This document shows, piece by piece, positions 15,561-24,204 of a stretch of DNA of 24,927 nucleotides. Below the pieces are notes generated by a model. The model had not been told where the DNA came from. It saw only the letters and a program-made list of their open reading frames with translations, and searched no databases. A program made the translations under genes and the position numbers. Origin of the DNA: an uncultured Paracoccaceae bacterium. Its GTDB lineage: Bacteria; Pseudomonadota; Alphaproteobacteria; Rhodobacterales; Rhodobacteraceae. The stretch spans positions 1 to 24,927 of the forward strand of contig CALESR010000387.1 in assembly GCA_937907485.1 (NCBI GenBank), written 5' to 3'. The number at the start of each line of letters is the position of its first letter. Position 1 is the first letter of the stretch.

Positions 15561-15586
15561 CATCCCCCCAGCGATCCGGGGGGATG
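15561..15586 (-). promoter_or_regulatory. Hairpin masking the ribosome-binding site of the thioesterase gene
   Basis: On the minus strand CATCCCCCC and GGGGGGATG form a perfect nine-pair stem around an eight-base loop. The 3' arm is the only Shine-Dalgarno-like sequence of the gene, and the stem ends two bases before the ATG. No T-run follows, so it is not an intrinsic terminator. Control of translation initiation is the likeliest role, as inference. Confidence 0.55.
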
Positions 15587-15599
15587 TGAGCGCAGCCTC

Positions 15600-15619
15600 G
15601 TCAGGCGATCAAGCCTGAC
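15600..15619 (-). terminator. Hairpin just after ahcY
   Basis: GTCAGGC and GCCTGAC form a perfect seven-pair stem with a six-base loop, starting six bases after the ahcY stop. Reading leftward there is no T-run after it, so it may be a partial terminator or a 3'-end stabiliser that separates ahcY from the thioesterase gene. Confidence 0.45.
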
Positions 15620-15625
15620 TTTGCG

Positions 15626-17026
15626 TCAATAACGATAGTGCTCGGGCTTGAACGGGCCATCGGCGGCAACGCCGATATAGTCGGCCTGTTCCGCGCGCAG
15701 GGTCGTCAGCTTGACGCCGATGCGGGCCAGATGCAGGCGGGCGACCTTTTCGTCCAGATGCTTGGGCAGGATATAGACACCCGGCGCATACTCGCCCTGT
15801 TTCGTCCACAGCTCGATCTGCGCCAGCACCTGATTGGTGAACGACGCCGACATCACGAACGACGGGTGCCCGGTGGCGTTGCCGAGGTTCAGCAAACGGC
15901 CCTCGGACAGCAGGATGATCCGCGCGCCCGAGGGCATCTCGATCATGTCCACCTGGTCCTTGATGTTGGTCCATTTGTGGTTCTTCAACTGCGCGACCTG
16001 GATCTCGTTGTCAAAGTGGCCGATGTTGCCGACGATCGCCATGTCCTTCATCGCGCGCATGTGCTCGATGCGGATGACGTCCTTGTTGCCGGTGGTCGTG
16101 ATGAAGATGTCGGCGCTGTCGACAACATCCTCCAGCACCGTCACCTCGAATCCGTCCATCGCGGCCTGCAGGGCGCAGATCGGGTCGATCTCGGTCACCT
16201 TGACCCGCGCACCGGCGCCGCGCAGCGAGGCAGCAGACCCCTTGCCCACGTCGCCATAGCCGCAGACCACGGCGACCTTGCCCGCCATCATCGTGTCGGT
16301 GGCGCGGCGGATGCCATCGACCAGCGATTCCTTGCAGCCATACTTGTTGTCGAATTTCGACTTGGTGACGCTGTCGTTGACGTTGATCGCCGGGAAGGGC
16401 AGTTGCGCCTTCTTATGCAGGTCATACAGACGCTTGACGCCCGTGGTGGTTTCCTCGGACACGCCCTTGATGGCGTGGCGCTGGCGGGTGAACCAGCCGG
16501 GGCTGGCGGCAAGGCGCTTCTTGATCTGCGCGAACAGGGCTTCTTCCTCTTCCGAGGTCGGAACGGCGATCAGGTGATCCTCGCCCTCCTCGACCCGCGC
16601 CCCCAGCAGGATATACAGCGTCGCATCGCCGCCGTCGTCGAGGATCATGTTGCACAGGCCACCCTCGCCGCCGAACTGAAAGATCCGGTCGGTATAGTCC
16701 CAGTATTCGACCAGATTTTCACCCTTGATCGCAAAGACCGGCGTGCCGCCTTCGGCAATGGCCGCAGCGGCGTGGTCCTGCGTCGAAAAGATGTTGCACG
16801 AGGCCCAGCGCACATCGGCGCCCAGCGCCTTGAGCGTCTCGATCAGCACGGCGGTCTGGATCGTCATGTGCAGCGACCCGGCGATCTTGGCACCTTTCAG
16901 CGGCTGCGTCGGCCCGAATTCGTCGCGGCAGGCCATCAGGCCGGGCATTTCGGTCTCCGCAATGGTCAGTTCCTTGCGGCCGAACGCGGCGAGATTGATA
17001 TCCTTGACGATGTAATCCTTGGCCAT
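15626..17026 (-). CDS. ahcY: S-adenosylhomocysteinase
   Basis: AhcY reversibly hydrolyses S-adenosylhomocysteine to adenosine and homocysteine, relieving product inhibition of methyltransferases and feeding methionine recycling. The 466 residues match the usual bacterial length including the roughly 40-residue insertion (around EGGLCNMILDDGGDAT to FTRQRHAIKG). Visible signatures are SLHMTIQTAVLIETL, SCNIFSTQDHAAAA, the catalytic NDSVTKSKFDN block, the NAD-binding GYGDVGKG, and the C-terminal PEHYRY. The ATG at 17024-17026 is chosen because AGGAG lies seven bases upstream and MAKDYIVKDI is the family start; an ATG at 17059 would add eleven unrelated residues. A promoter candidate lies just upstream, beyond the MFS stop. 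Confidence 0.97.
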   Translation of the reverse strand: MAKDYIVKDINLAAFGRKELTIAETEMPGLMACRDEFGPTQPLKGAKIAGSLHMTIQTAVLIETLKALGADVRWASCNIFSTQDHAAAAIAEGGTPVFAIKGENLVEYWDYTDRIFQFGGEGGLCNMILDDGGDATLYILLGARVEEGEDHLIAVPTSEEEEALFAQIKKRLAASPGWFTRQRHAIKGVSEETTTGVKRLYDLHKKAQLPFPAINVNDSVTKSKFDNKYGCKESLVDGIRRATDTMMAGKVAVVCGYGDVGKGSAASLRGAGARVKVTEIDPICALQAAMDGFEVTVLEDVVDSADIFITTTGNKDVIRIEHMRAMKDMAIVGNIGHFDNEIQVAQLKNHKWTNIKDQVDMIEMPSGARIILLSEGRLLNLGNATGHPSFVMSASFTNQVLAQIELWTKQGEYAPGVYILPKHLDEKVARLHLARIGVKLTTLRAEQADYIGVAADGPFKPEHYRY

Positions 17027-17056
17027 CTGGCGCTCCTGATCTGTCTGGTTCGCGCC

Positions 17057-17085
17057 CACATAGCACCGGTGCCCGGTTTCGGCAA
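17057..17085 (-). promoter_or_regulatory. Candidate ahcY promoter
   Basis: Reading leftward, TTGCCG and TATGTG are separated by exactly 17 bases and lie 30 bases before the ahcY ATG, inside the gap after the MFS gene. It gives ahcY expression independent of the exporter. Judged by eye. Confidence 0.45.
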
Positions 17086-17092
17086 TGGTGGG

Positions 17093-18292
17093 TCAGCCCC
17101 GCGCCAGACGCGGCAGAAACACCGCCGCAATGCCCATCACGGGCAAATATGCGCAAAGGTGATAGACAAATTCGATCCCGCGGGCGTCGGCGATCACGCC
17201 CAGCGCGGCAGCGGCCAGCCCGCCGACACCAAACGACAGGCCAAAGAAGATCCCGGCAATCAGCCCGACGCGGCCCGGCACCAGCTCCTGCGCAAAGACC
17301 AGGATCGCCGGAAAGGCCGAGGACATCACCAGACCGATGGCGACGGTCAGCGCGCCGGTCCAGAACAGGTTGGCCCAGGGCAGCGCCAGGGTAAAGGGCA
17401 GCACGCCCAGAATGCTGACCCAGATCACCGCCCGCGTGCCGATGCGATCCCCGATCGGCCCGCCAAAGATCACCCCGGCCGCCGAGGCGGCGAGGAACAG
17501 GAACAGCATCATCTGCGCCTCCTGCGTGCTCAGTGCGAAACGCTCGATCAGGAAAAAGGTGTAATAGGCCCCCAGCGAGGCCATGTAGACGTTCTTGGTG
17601 AACACCAGAAACGCCAGAATGGTGATCGTCACCGCCACCTTGCGCGCGCTCAGCCCGTGGTGCTGCGTGGCAAAGGCCTTGCGGCCTGACCGCCGGTGCA
17701 TCGCGTGCCAGTGGCCGACGCGGTTCAAGATCACCATGCCGACCAGCGCCAGCAGCGCGAACCACGCCACCGACCCGCGCCCCGAGGGCACGACGATGAA
17801 CGCCGCCAACAGCGGCCCCGCCGCGTGGCCCAGATTGCCCCCGACCTGAAAGAAGCTCTGCGCCGTGCCGAACCGCCGTCCGGCAGCGGCGCGGGCGACG
17901 CGGCTGGCCTCAGGGTGGAACACCGCCGAGCCAATGCCGATCAACGCGGCGCCCATCAGCAGAAAGGGATAGCTGGGCGCATTGGCCAGCAGCAGCAGCC
18001 CCAGCAGGGTGCTGCCCATGCCCAGCGTCAGCGATTGCGGAAAATGGTGGCGGTCGGTCAGCGTGCCGATCAGCGGTTGCAGCACGCTGGCGGTGCCCAT
18101 GAAGGCCAGCGACATCAGCCCGACCTGCGAAAAGCTCAGCCCGAATTCGTCATGCAGCAGCGGATAGCTGGCCGACAGCACCGACTGCATCACGTCATTG
18201 ATGAAGTGGCACAGGGCAATCGACAGGATCACCAGATACTGCGTTTCGACGAGGGTTTGCGCTTGCGGGGCGGGGGCAGTCGACTCGACCAT
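17093..18292 (-). CDS. MFS exporter of the fosmidomycin-resistance (Fsr) type
   Basis: A 399-residue inner-membrane protein with twelve hydrophobic segments, typical of the major facilitator superfamily. Close resemblance to E. coli Fsr is visible. The first helix is followed by HFINDVMQSVLSASYPLL, and then come LQPLIGTLTDR, GIGSAVFHPEASRVARAAAG and SFFQVGGNLGHAAGPLLAAF. Fsr proteins export fosmidomycin and are proton-driven; the natural substrate is unknown. The ATG at 18290-18292 has GAAGGA upstream. It diverges from tamA across 171 bases that contain a palindrome and a perfect -35 hexamer. It lies upstream of ahcY on the same strand, but ahcY has its own promoter candidate. Substrate assignment is not supported by the sequence alone. 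Confidence 0.9.
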   Translation of the reverse strand: MVESTAPAPQAQTLVETQYLVILSIALCHFINDVMQSVLSASYPLLHDEFGLSFSQVGLMSLAFMGTASVLQPLIGTLTDRHHFPQSLTLGMGSTLLGLLLLANAPSYPFLLMGAALIGIGSAVFHPEASRVARAAAGRRFGTAQSFFQVGGNLGHAAGPLLAAFIVVPSGRGSVAWFALLALVGMVILNRVGHWHAMHRRSGRKAFATQHHGLSARKVAVTITILAFLVFTKNVYMASLGAYYTFFLIERFALSTQEAQMMLFLFLAASAAGVIFGGPIGDRIGTRAVIWVSILGVLPFTLALPWANLFWTGALTVAIGLVMSSAFPAILVFAQELVPGRVGLIAGIFFGLSFGVGGLAAAALGVIADARGIEFVYHLCAYLPVMGIAAVFLPRLARG

Positions 18293-18308
18293 GGTTGGTC
18301 CTTCACAT

Positions 18309-18347
18309 GTTCACGGATCAAGTGAACCCGTCCGCCGATCCTGTCAA
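18309..18347 (-). promoter_or_regulatory. Palindrome and -35 element upstream of the MFS exporter
   Basis: Reading leftward, a perfect TTGACA (18342-18347 on the complement) is followed 14 bases later by the inverted repeat GTTCAC-TTGATCC-GTGAAC (18309-18327). That is where the -10 and start site should be. No good -10 hexamer stands out. The arrangement suits a repressor operator sitting on the exporter promoter. Confidence 0.45.
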
Positions 18348-18463
18348 GCACCGGGCGGGCGTCTTTTTGCCAAACCGCGACCCCTCGGCCCGCCAAAGGC
18401 CGATATGCTGTTGAGACAGCGGGGCCTTTGTGCGACACAGTTTGAAAAGGCGGTAAACAGAGG

Positions 18464-20329
18464 ATGTCGGTGACACAGGCGACGTCAGGACGGCAGGCGC
18501 CCCGCGGCGCAGGCCGGAGTCGGCTCGGTTCCGGCCCCGGTTCGCGTCTGATTGCGCTGGTTCTGGCCGTCACCCTCACCCTGCCCCTTCCCCTTCGCGC
18601 GCTTGAACCCGTCAATCTGACGGTTCCCGGCGCCTCGGCCGAGCTGATGCTGACCCTGCGCGCCAGTTCCTTGCTGATCGCCGCGCAAGAGGGCGGTCGC
18701 ACGGCGCCGATCGACCTGATGGCGGCGGCGCGGGCGGAATACGGGCGCCTGCTGGACCTGCTCTATGAACACGGGCACTACGCACCGACGATCCGCGTGC
18801 TGATCGACGGGCGCGAGGCCGCCGACATCTCGCCCCTCGCCACGCCCGCCCAGATCAACAGCGTCGCGATCACCATCGACCTTGGCCCGCAGTTCACCTT
18901 TGGCCGGGTCGAGGTTTCCCCGCTGGCGCCCGGCTCCTCCTTGCCCGCGGAACTTTCCCCCGGCCAGCCCGCCCGCAGCACGGCGGTCCGCGCGGCGGTC
19001 ACGGCGTCGCTCGACGCATGGCGCGCGCAGGGTCACGCCATGGCCGAAGTCAGCGCGCAGCAGGTCTCGGCCGACCATGACACCCGGCGGCTGAACCTGC
19101 GGCTGCAGATCGACCCCGGCCCGCAACTGCGCATCGGGCGCATCGAGCCGCAGGGCAACGAACGCACGCGCGACGAACGCATCGAGGCCATCGCCGGGTT
19201 GCAATCGGGGGCGCCGCATGACCCCGCCGCGATCGAGGCCGCCGAGGCCCGACTGCGCCGCACCGGCACCTTTACCTCCGTCGTGCTGCGCAATGCCGAG
19301 CGGGCGAACCCCGATGGCACGCTCGACATCGAGGCCCGCGTCGAGGAAAGCCCGCCGCGCCGTCTGGGTTTTGGCGTCGAGATCGACAGTGAAACCGGCG
19401 GGCGGCTCAGCGGCTTCTGGCTGCACCGCAACCTGTTTGGCGGCGCCGAACGCCTGCGGCTCGAGGCCTCGATCGACGGGATCGAGGCGCGCTCGGGCGG
19501 GCTCGGCTTTGCGCTGGACGCTCGCTATACCCGGCCTGCCACGCTGAACCGCGACACCGATCTGGACCTCGGCCTCAATCTGGTGCGGCTGGACGAAGAG
19601 GATTTCGACGCCGACGCCCTGACCGCCGACGCCAGCCTGCGCCGCCGGTTCTCGCCGGCTCTGACGGGCACTGCCGGGGTTAGCCTGCGGTGGGAGCGCG
19701 CCGAATACGGGCTGATTTCCAGCGATTTCGGCACCCTTGGCCTGCCCGTTTCGGGCACCCATGACACCCGCGACGACGGGCTCGACGCCACGCGCGGGCA
19801 CTACCTGATGGCCGAGGCGATGCCCTATGTCGGGTTCGGCGCCGCCGACAGTGGCGTCAGGCTGCGCATGGATGCCCGCGCCTATGCCAGCCCCGGCGAC
19901 GAGGGGCGTCTGGTGCTGGCCGCACGGGCGCAGGCGGGGGCGATTGTCGGCAGCGATCTGGCCGCCACGCCACGCGGTTTTCTGTTCTATTCCGGCGGCG
20001 GCGGCACGGTGCGTGGCTTGCCGTATCAGTCGCTGGGCGCGACCGACGGGGTCAGCGCCTCGGGCGGGCAGGGGTTCGCCGCGCTCTCGGGCGAGCTGCG
20101 CTATCGGGTGAACCCGTCCTTTGCGCTGGTCGCCTTTGCCGATGCCGGGGCAGTATCCCAAGGCGCCTTTTCCGGCACCTCGGATTGGCACGCGGGCGGC
20201 GGCTTTGGCGTGCGCTATGCCACGCCGATCGGCCCGTTGCGGCTGGATGTGGCGACGCCGCTCCGGCGCAATGCTGGCCTCGTCGGCTCGGCGGTGCAGA
20301 TCTATCTCGGTATCGGCCAGGCGTTCTGA
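18464..20329 (+). CDS. tamA: Autotransporter assembly factor TamA (Omp85 family)
   Basis: TamA is an outer-membrane Omp85 barrel that works with TamB in placing autotransporters and other envelope components. The 621 residues have a signal peptide with an arginine-rich start and hydrophobic core (about 28-44), probably cut after LRA (46). A POTRA-containing periplasmic part follows (about 50-295, with FGRVEVSPL and IGRIEPQGNERTRDERI). The sixteen-strand barrel spans about 300-621. The Omp85 loop motif VRG is at 516-518 as VRGLPYQSLG, and the chain ends in phenylalanine, as outer-membrane proteins do. The ATG at 18464 has only a distant Shine-Dalgarno; a GTG six bases later has AGAGGA at good spacing and may be the real start. 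The stop overlaps the tamB ATG by one base. Confidence 0.92.
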   Translation: MSVTQATSGRQAPRGAGRSRLGSGPGSRLIALVLAVTLTLPLPLRALEPVNLTVPGASAELMLTLRASSLLIAAQEGGRTAPIDLMAAARAEYGRLLDLLYEHGHYAPTIRVLIDGREAADISPLATPAQINSVAITIDLGPQFTFGRVEVSPLAPGSSLPAELSPGQPARSTAVRAAVTASLDAWRAQGHAMAEVSAQQVSADHDTRRLNLRLQIDPGPQLRIGRIEPQGNERTRDERIEAIAGLQSGAPHDPAAIEAAEARLRRTGTFTSVVLRNAERANPDGTLDIEARVEESPPRRLGFGVEIDSETGGRLSGFWLHRNLFGGAERLRLEASIDGIEARSGGLGFALDARYTRPATLNRDTDLDLGLNLVRLDEEDFDADALTADASLRRRFSPALTGTAGVSLRWERAEYGLISSDFGTLGLPVSGTHDTRDDGLDATRGHYLMAEAMPYVGFGAADSGVRLRMDARAYASPGDEGRLVLAARAQAGAIVGSDLAATPRGFLFYSGGGGTVRGLPYQSLGATDGVSASGGQGFAALSGELRYRVNPSFALVAFADAGAVSQGAFSGTSDWHAGGGFGVRYATPIGPLRLDVATPLRRNAGLVGSAVQIYLGIGQAF

Positions 20330-23300
20330 TGGCGGGCATCCTCACGCGGGCGGCGGTGCCGCTGATTCTGGTCGCGGCACTGGCAGGCCCGGCGCTGCCC
20401 AGCCCCGAAGAGGACGAGGGCGTTCTGGCCCGGATGCTGCAAACCCTGCTGTCGGATGCCGGGCGCGAGGTGCGCATTCGCGGCTTCGAGGGCGCGCTGT
20501 CCTCGCGCGCGACCATCCGCGAAATCAGCATCGCGGATGACCAGGGTGTCTGGGCCACGCTGTCGGGCGTGGTGATCGACTGGAACCGCGGCGCGCTGCT
20601 CGAACGGCAGATCGAGGTCAACGAACTCAGCGCCCAGCGCATCGACATCCACCGCACCCCGGTCGTCGGGGGCGACGATGCCCTGCCCAGCCCCACCGCC
20701 CGCGCCGAATTCGCGCTGCCGGAACTGCCCGTCTCGCTGCGCGTCGGCGCGGTGCGGGCCGATCTGGTGCATCTGGATGCCTCGGTGCTGGGCCAGATGG
20801 CCGAGGTCACGCTGCTGGGCTCGGCGCAACTGGCGGGCGGACAGGGGGAGACCCGCTTTGATGCGCATCGCACCGATGGCACGGCGGGCACCTTCCGCAT
20901 CGACGGCGCCTTTGACAACGCCAGCCGCGTCCTGACGCTGGACATGGTGCTGGACGAGGGCCCCTCCGGCATCGCCGCCAGCCTCTTGGGCATTCCCGGC
21001 CGCCCGGCGCTGGGCCTCACCGTGCAGGGCACCGGGCCCATCAGCACCTTTGCCGCCGATATCGCCGTCGCCAGCGACGGCGAGCAGCGCATCACCGGCC
21101 GGTTCGAACTGGTCGATCAAACGCCTGAAACCGGGGTGTTGCAGGGCGGCGGCTTTGCGCTGGCCGTGACGGGCGATCTGCGACCGCTGCTGGCCGCCGA
21201 CCTGCACCCGTTCTTTGGCGAGGTCTCCAGCCTGCGCGCCTCGGGCCAGCGCTCGGACGAGGGCGAGATCACCCTGCCCGAACTGTCGATCACCACTGGC
21301 GCCATGACCCTTGGCGGCACGGCGGCGATCAGCGCGCAGGGCCTGCCCCGGCGGGTCGCCCTGCAGGCGCAGATTGCGCAGGCCTCCGGCCAGCCGGTGC
21401 TGTTGCCGGGCACCTCGGGCGCGGCGCAGATCCAGCGCGCGACGCTGAACATCGCCTATGACGAGGAGATCTCGCACGACTGGGAGATGCGCGCGCAGAT
21501 CGAAACGCTGATGCTGCCGGGGCTTCGCATTGCCCAGACGGTGCTGGATGCGCGCGGGCGGCTGAACCCGGCGAGCGAACGTGACCTGCCGCTGGTGGAG
21601 GGGGTCTTCGACTTTGCCGCCGAGGGGATCGACGCGCGCGACCCGGCGCTGCAAGAGGCCCTCGGTTCGGCGGTCTTTGGGCTGGCCAGCCTCACATGGC
21701 CAGGCGAGGGCGAGCCCATCGCGCTGACCGGGCTGGCGCTCGAAGGCGAGACCCTGTCGCTGACCGCGCATGGTGCCCTCGACGGGCTGGAGTTTGACGG
21801 TTTCGCCGAATTCGAGGCGCCGGATCTCGCCGCCTTTTCCGGCCTCGCCGGGCGGCCCCTCGGCGGCCATGCGCTGGTCACGCTGGACGGGCGGATGAAC
21901 CCGTTGACCGGCGCGCTCGATATCGAGGCCGATCTGTCCACCCGCGACCTGTCGCTGTCGATCCCCGAGGCCGACGCCTTTCTCGCTGGGCAATCGGGCA
22001 TCTCGCTGTCGCTGCGCCGCGATACCGAGGGGACCGAGCTGCGCGCCCTGTCGGTGCAGGCCGGCACGGCCGAGCTGTATGCGCTGGGCAGCGCGCAGCC
22101 CGGCGACACACGCCTGTCGGCGCGGTTGACCGTCGGCGATCTGGCGCGGCTGGGGCAGGGCTATGGCGGCAGCGCGGCGCTGGATGCCGAATTCAGCGCG
22201 AATGACACCGGCAATCGGCTGCGCCTCGATGGCACGCTGATCGACCTGCAACTGGCTGATCTGCCGGCGGCGGGGATGCTGGGCGGCCTGTTTGCCGGCG
22301 CCACCCGGTTGCGCGCCGATCTGCGCAACCGGCGCGGTGTGACCGAACTGGGGCTGTTCACCCTGCAGGGCGATAATCTGGCGCTGTCGGCCAGCGGCAC
22401 ATGGTCGGACACCGCGCCCGATGTCTCGCTGACGCTCGAACGGCTGGAGATGGCCGCGCTTGGCCCCGGCGCGCAGGGCCATCTGCAAGGCTTCGCGCAG
22501 ATCCGGGGGCAGGCGGCGGGGCAGCGGGACTTTACCCTGCGGCTGACCGGCGTCGGGCCACTGGCCAGCGGCATTGGCACGCTGGACGGGCTGATCGCCA
22601 ACGGCCTGACGCTGGACGCACAGGGCAGCAGCGCGCCCGACGGATCGTTGGAGCTGACGTCGGCCCGCCTCAGCGGCGCGGGCTTCGCGCTGGCCGCCAG
22701 CGGCACCCAGTCCGGCGTCGGCACCGCGCGGTTCGCACTCAGCGCCGATCTGGCCGATTTGGCCCGGCTGGTGCCCGGCATCCCCGGCGCAGCGCAGATG
22801 ACCGGCGTGGTGACCCGCACGCCGGGCGCCACGGCCTATGGCATCACCGCCGATCTCTCTGGCCCCTCCGGATTGCGCACCTCGCTGGCCGGACAGGTGC
22901 GCGACGACCTCAGCCTCGATCTGGGGTTCGACGGTCAGGTCGAGGCCGTGATCGCCAATCCCTCGATCGAGCCCGCTTCGGTGCAGGGCCTGATCCGGTT
23001 TGACGGCACGATGCGCGGCCCTGCCACGATCAACACGCTCAGGCTGAACGCGCGGGTCACGGGCGGGCGCTATGCCATGCCCGCGCAATACATGGCCTTT
23101 CACGATATCGAGGCCAGCGCGCAGATGACCGGGCTGACCGCACGCATCCACCTCGACGGCCAATCCCAGACCGGCGGTCAGGCGCGGCTCGAGGGGACGA
23201 TCCGGCTCGACGCCACGCGTGAGGCCGATCTGACGCTGTCGGCGCAGGGCCTCGTGGTGGCCCAACCGCAGCTCTTCGACGCGCGGCTTGACGGGCAGGT

Positions 23301-24204
23301 GCGCATCAGCGGCCGTCTGGGCCAGAACGCCCGTCTCAGCGGCGCGCTGGACATTGCGCAGGCGGAAATCCGCATCCCGCATTCGCCCCTTGCGCGGCAG
23401 GGGATCGGCATCGCCGGGCTCAGCCATGTCGGCGAGGACGCCGCCAGCCGCCGCACCCGCGCCAATGCGGGCATCGCCACCGGCACCCGGCTGGGCCGCA
23501 GGCCGGTGCCCCTGTTCCTGGACCTGACCCTGAACGCGCCGGGCCGCATCTTTGTGCGCGGGCGTGGGCTGGATGCCGAACTGGGCGGCACCCTCCGGCT
23601 GGGCGGCACCACCCGCGCGACCGTGCCCGCGGGCAGTTTCCGGCTGATCCGCGGGCGGCTAGACCTGCTGGGCAACCGCTTTACCCTGACCGATGGCTCG
23701 GCCAGCATGATCGGCAGCTTCCTGCCTCTCATCAGCCTGACCGCCACCACCGAAAGCGACGGCGTGCTGACCTCGGTCACGCTGGCCGGTCAGGCCGACA
23801 GCCCCGAGATCACCTTTTCCTCGGTGCCCGAATTGCCGCAGGACGAGGTTCTGGCCCGGCTGATCTTTCGCCGCGCGCTGGCCACACTCAGCCCGTTTCA
23901 GGCGGCGCAACTGGCGCTCTCGGTCGCCACGCTGACCGGGCGGGCCGAGAACTCGATCCTCAGCCGCACCCGGCAGGCGATGGGGCTGGATGATCTGGAT
24001 TTCACCGTCGATGAACAGGGCAACACCCAGCTTCGCGCCGGGCGCGCCCTAGGCGATCGGGTCTATTCCGACGTCAGCATCGATTCCACCGGGCGCGGCG
24101 AGGTGTCGATCAACCTGAACCTCTCGCCTTCGGTCACCCTGCGTGGCCGCGCCGATTCCGAAGGCGGCTCGGGCGTCGGCCTCTTTTTCGAGCGCGACTA
24201 TTAA
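20329..24204 (+). CDS. tamB: Translocation and assembly module protein TamB
   Basis: TamB is a long inner-membrane-anchored, periplasm-spanning AsmA-like protein that partners TamA and is implicated in phospholipid transport and autotransporter assembly. The 1291 residues start with a signal-anchor (about 4-23, LTRAAVPLILVAALAGPALP). A very long beta-rich region of repeated ten- to twenty-residue strands follows. The end is the conserved DUF490/TamB domain: LGGTLRLGGTT, RGRLDLLGNRFTLTDGSA, PELPQDEVLARLIFRR, QAMGLDDLDF, and the terminal GVGLFFERDY. The ATG at 20329 overlaps the tamA stop (TGATG); the open frame extends upstream only as a shadow of tamA. Its stop overlaps that of the convergent glutathione S-transferase-like gene. 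Long antisense frames here are artefacts. Confidence 0.95.
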   Translation: MAGILTRAAVPLILVAALAGPALPSPEEDEGVLARMLQTLLSDAGREVRIRGFEGALSSRATIREISIADDQGVWATLSGVVIDWNRGALLERQIEVNELSAQRIDIHRTPVVGGDDALPSPTARAEFALPELPVSLRVGAVRADLVHLDASVLGQMAEVTLLGSAQLAGGQGETRFDAHRTDGTAGTFRIDGAFDNASRVLTLDMVLDEGPSGIAASLLGIPGRPALGLTVQGTGPISTFAADIAVASDGEQRITGRFELVDQTPETGVLQGGGFALAVTGDLRPLLAADLHPFFGEVSSLRASGQRSDEGEITLPELSITTGAMTLGGTAAISAQGLPRRVALQAQIAQASGQPVLLPGTSGAAQIQRATLNIAYDEEISHDWEMRAQIETLMLPGLRIAQTVLDARGRLNPASERDLPLVEGVFDFAAEGIDARDPALQEALGSAVFGLASLTWPGEGEPIALTGLALEGETLSLTAHGALDGLEFDGFAEFEAPDLAAFSGLAGRPLGGHALVTLDGRMNPLTGALDIEADLSTRDLSLSIPEADAFLAGQSGISLSLRRDTEGTELRALSVQAGTAELYALGSAQPGDTRLSARLTVGDLARLGQGYGGSAALDAEFSANDTGNRLRLDGTLIDLQLADLPAAGMLGGLFAGATRLRADLRNRRGVTELGLFTLQGDNLALSASGTWSDTAPDVSLTLERLEMAALGPGAQGHLQGFAQIRGQAAGQRDFTLRLTGVGPLASGIGTLDGLIANGLTLDAQGSSAPDGSLELTSARLSGAGFALAASGTQSGVGTARFALSADLADLARLVPGIPGAAQMTGVVTRTPGATAYGITADLSGPSGLRTSLAGQVRDDLSLDLGFDGQVEAVIANPSIEPASVQGLIRFDGTMRGPATINTLRLNARVTGGRYAMPAQYMAFHDIEASAQMTGLTARIHLDGQSQTGGQARLEGTIRLDATREADLTLSAQGLVVAQPQLFDARLDGQVRISGRLGQNARLSGALDIAQAEIRIPHSPLARQGIGIAGLSHVGEDAASRRTRANAGIATGTRLGRRPVPLFLDLTLNAPGRIFVRGRGLDAELGGTLRLGGTTRATVPAGSFRLIRGRLDLLGNRFTLTDGSASMIGSFLPLISLTATTESDGVLTSVTLAGQADSPEITFSSVPELPQDEVLARLIFRRALATLSPFQAAQLALSVATLTGRAENSILSRTRQAMGLDDLDFTVDEQGNTQLRAGRALGDRVYSDVSIDSTGRGEVSINLNLSPSVTLRGRADSEGGSGVGLFFERDY

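Noticed and set aside
15561..15586. Intrinsic terminator
   Set aside because: No T-run follows on either strand, and the stem is fused to the start codon region, which favours translational control.
17027..17092. SAH or SAM riboswitch in front of ahcY
   Set aside because: The leader after the candidate promoter is only about 20-25 bases and shows no pseudoknot-forming pattern; there is no room for a known class.
20302..23427. A 1041-codon open frame antisense to tamB
   Set aside because: Its translation is low-complexity, rich in R, G, Q and A, with no domain. It mirrors the tamB reading frame, as expected in GC-rich DNA.
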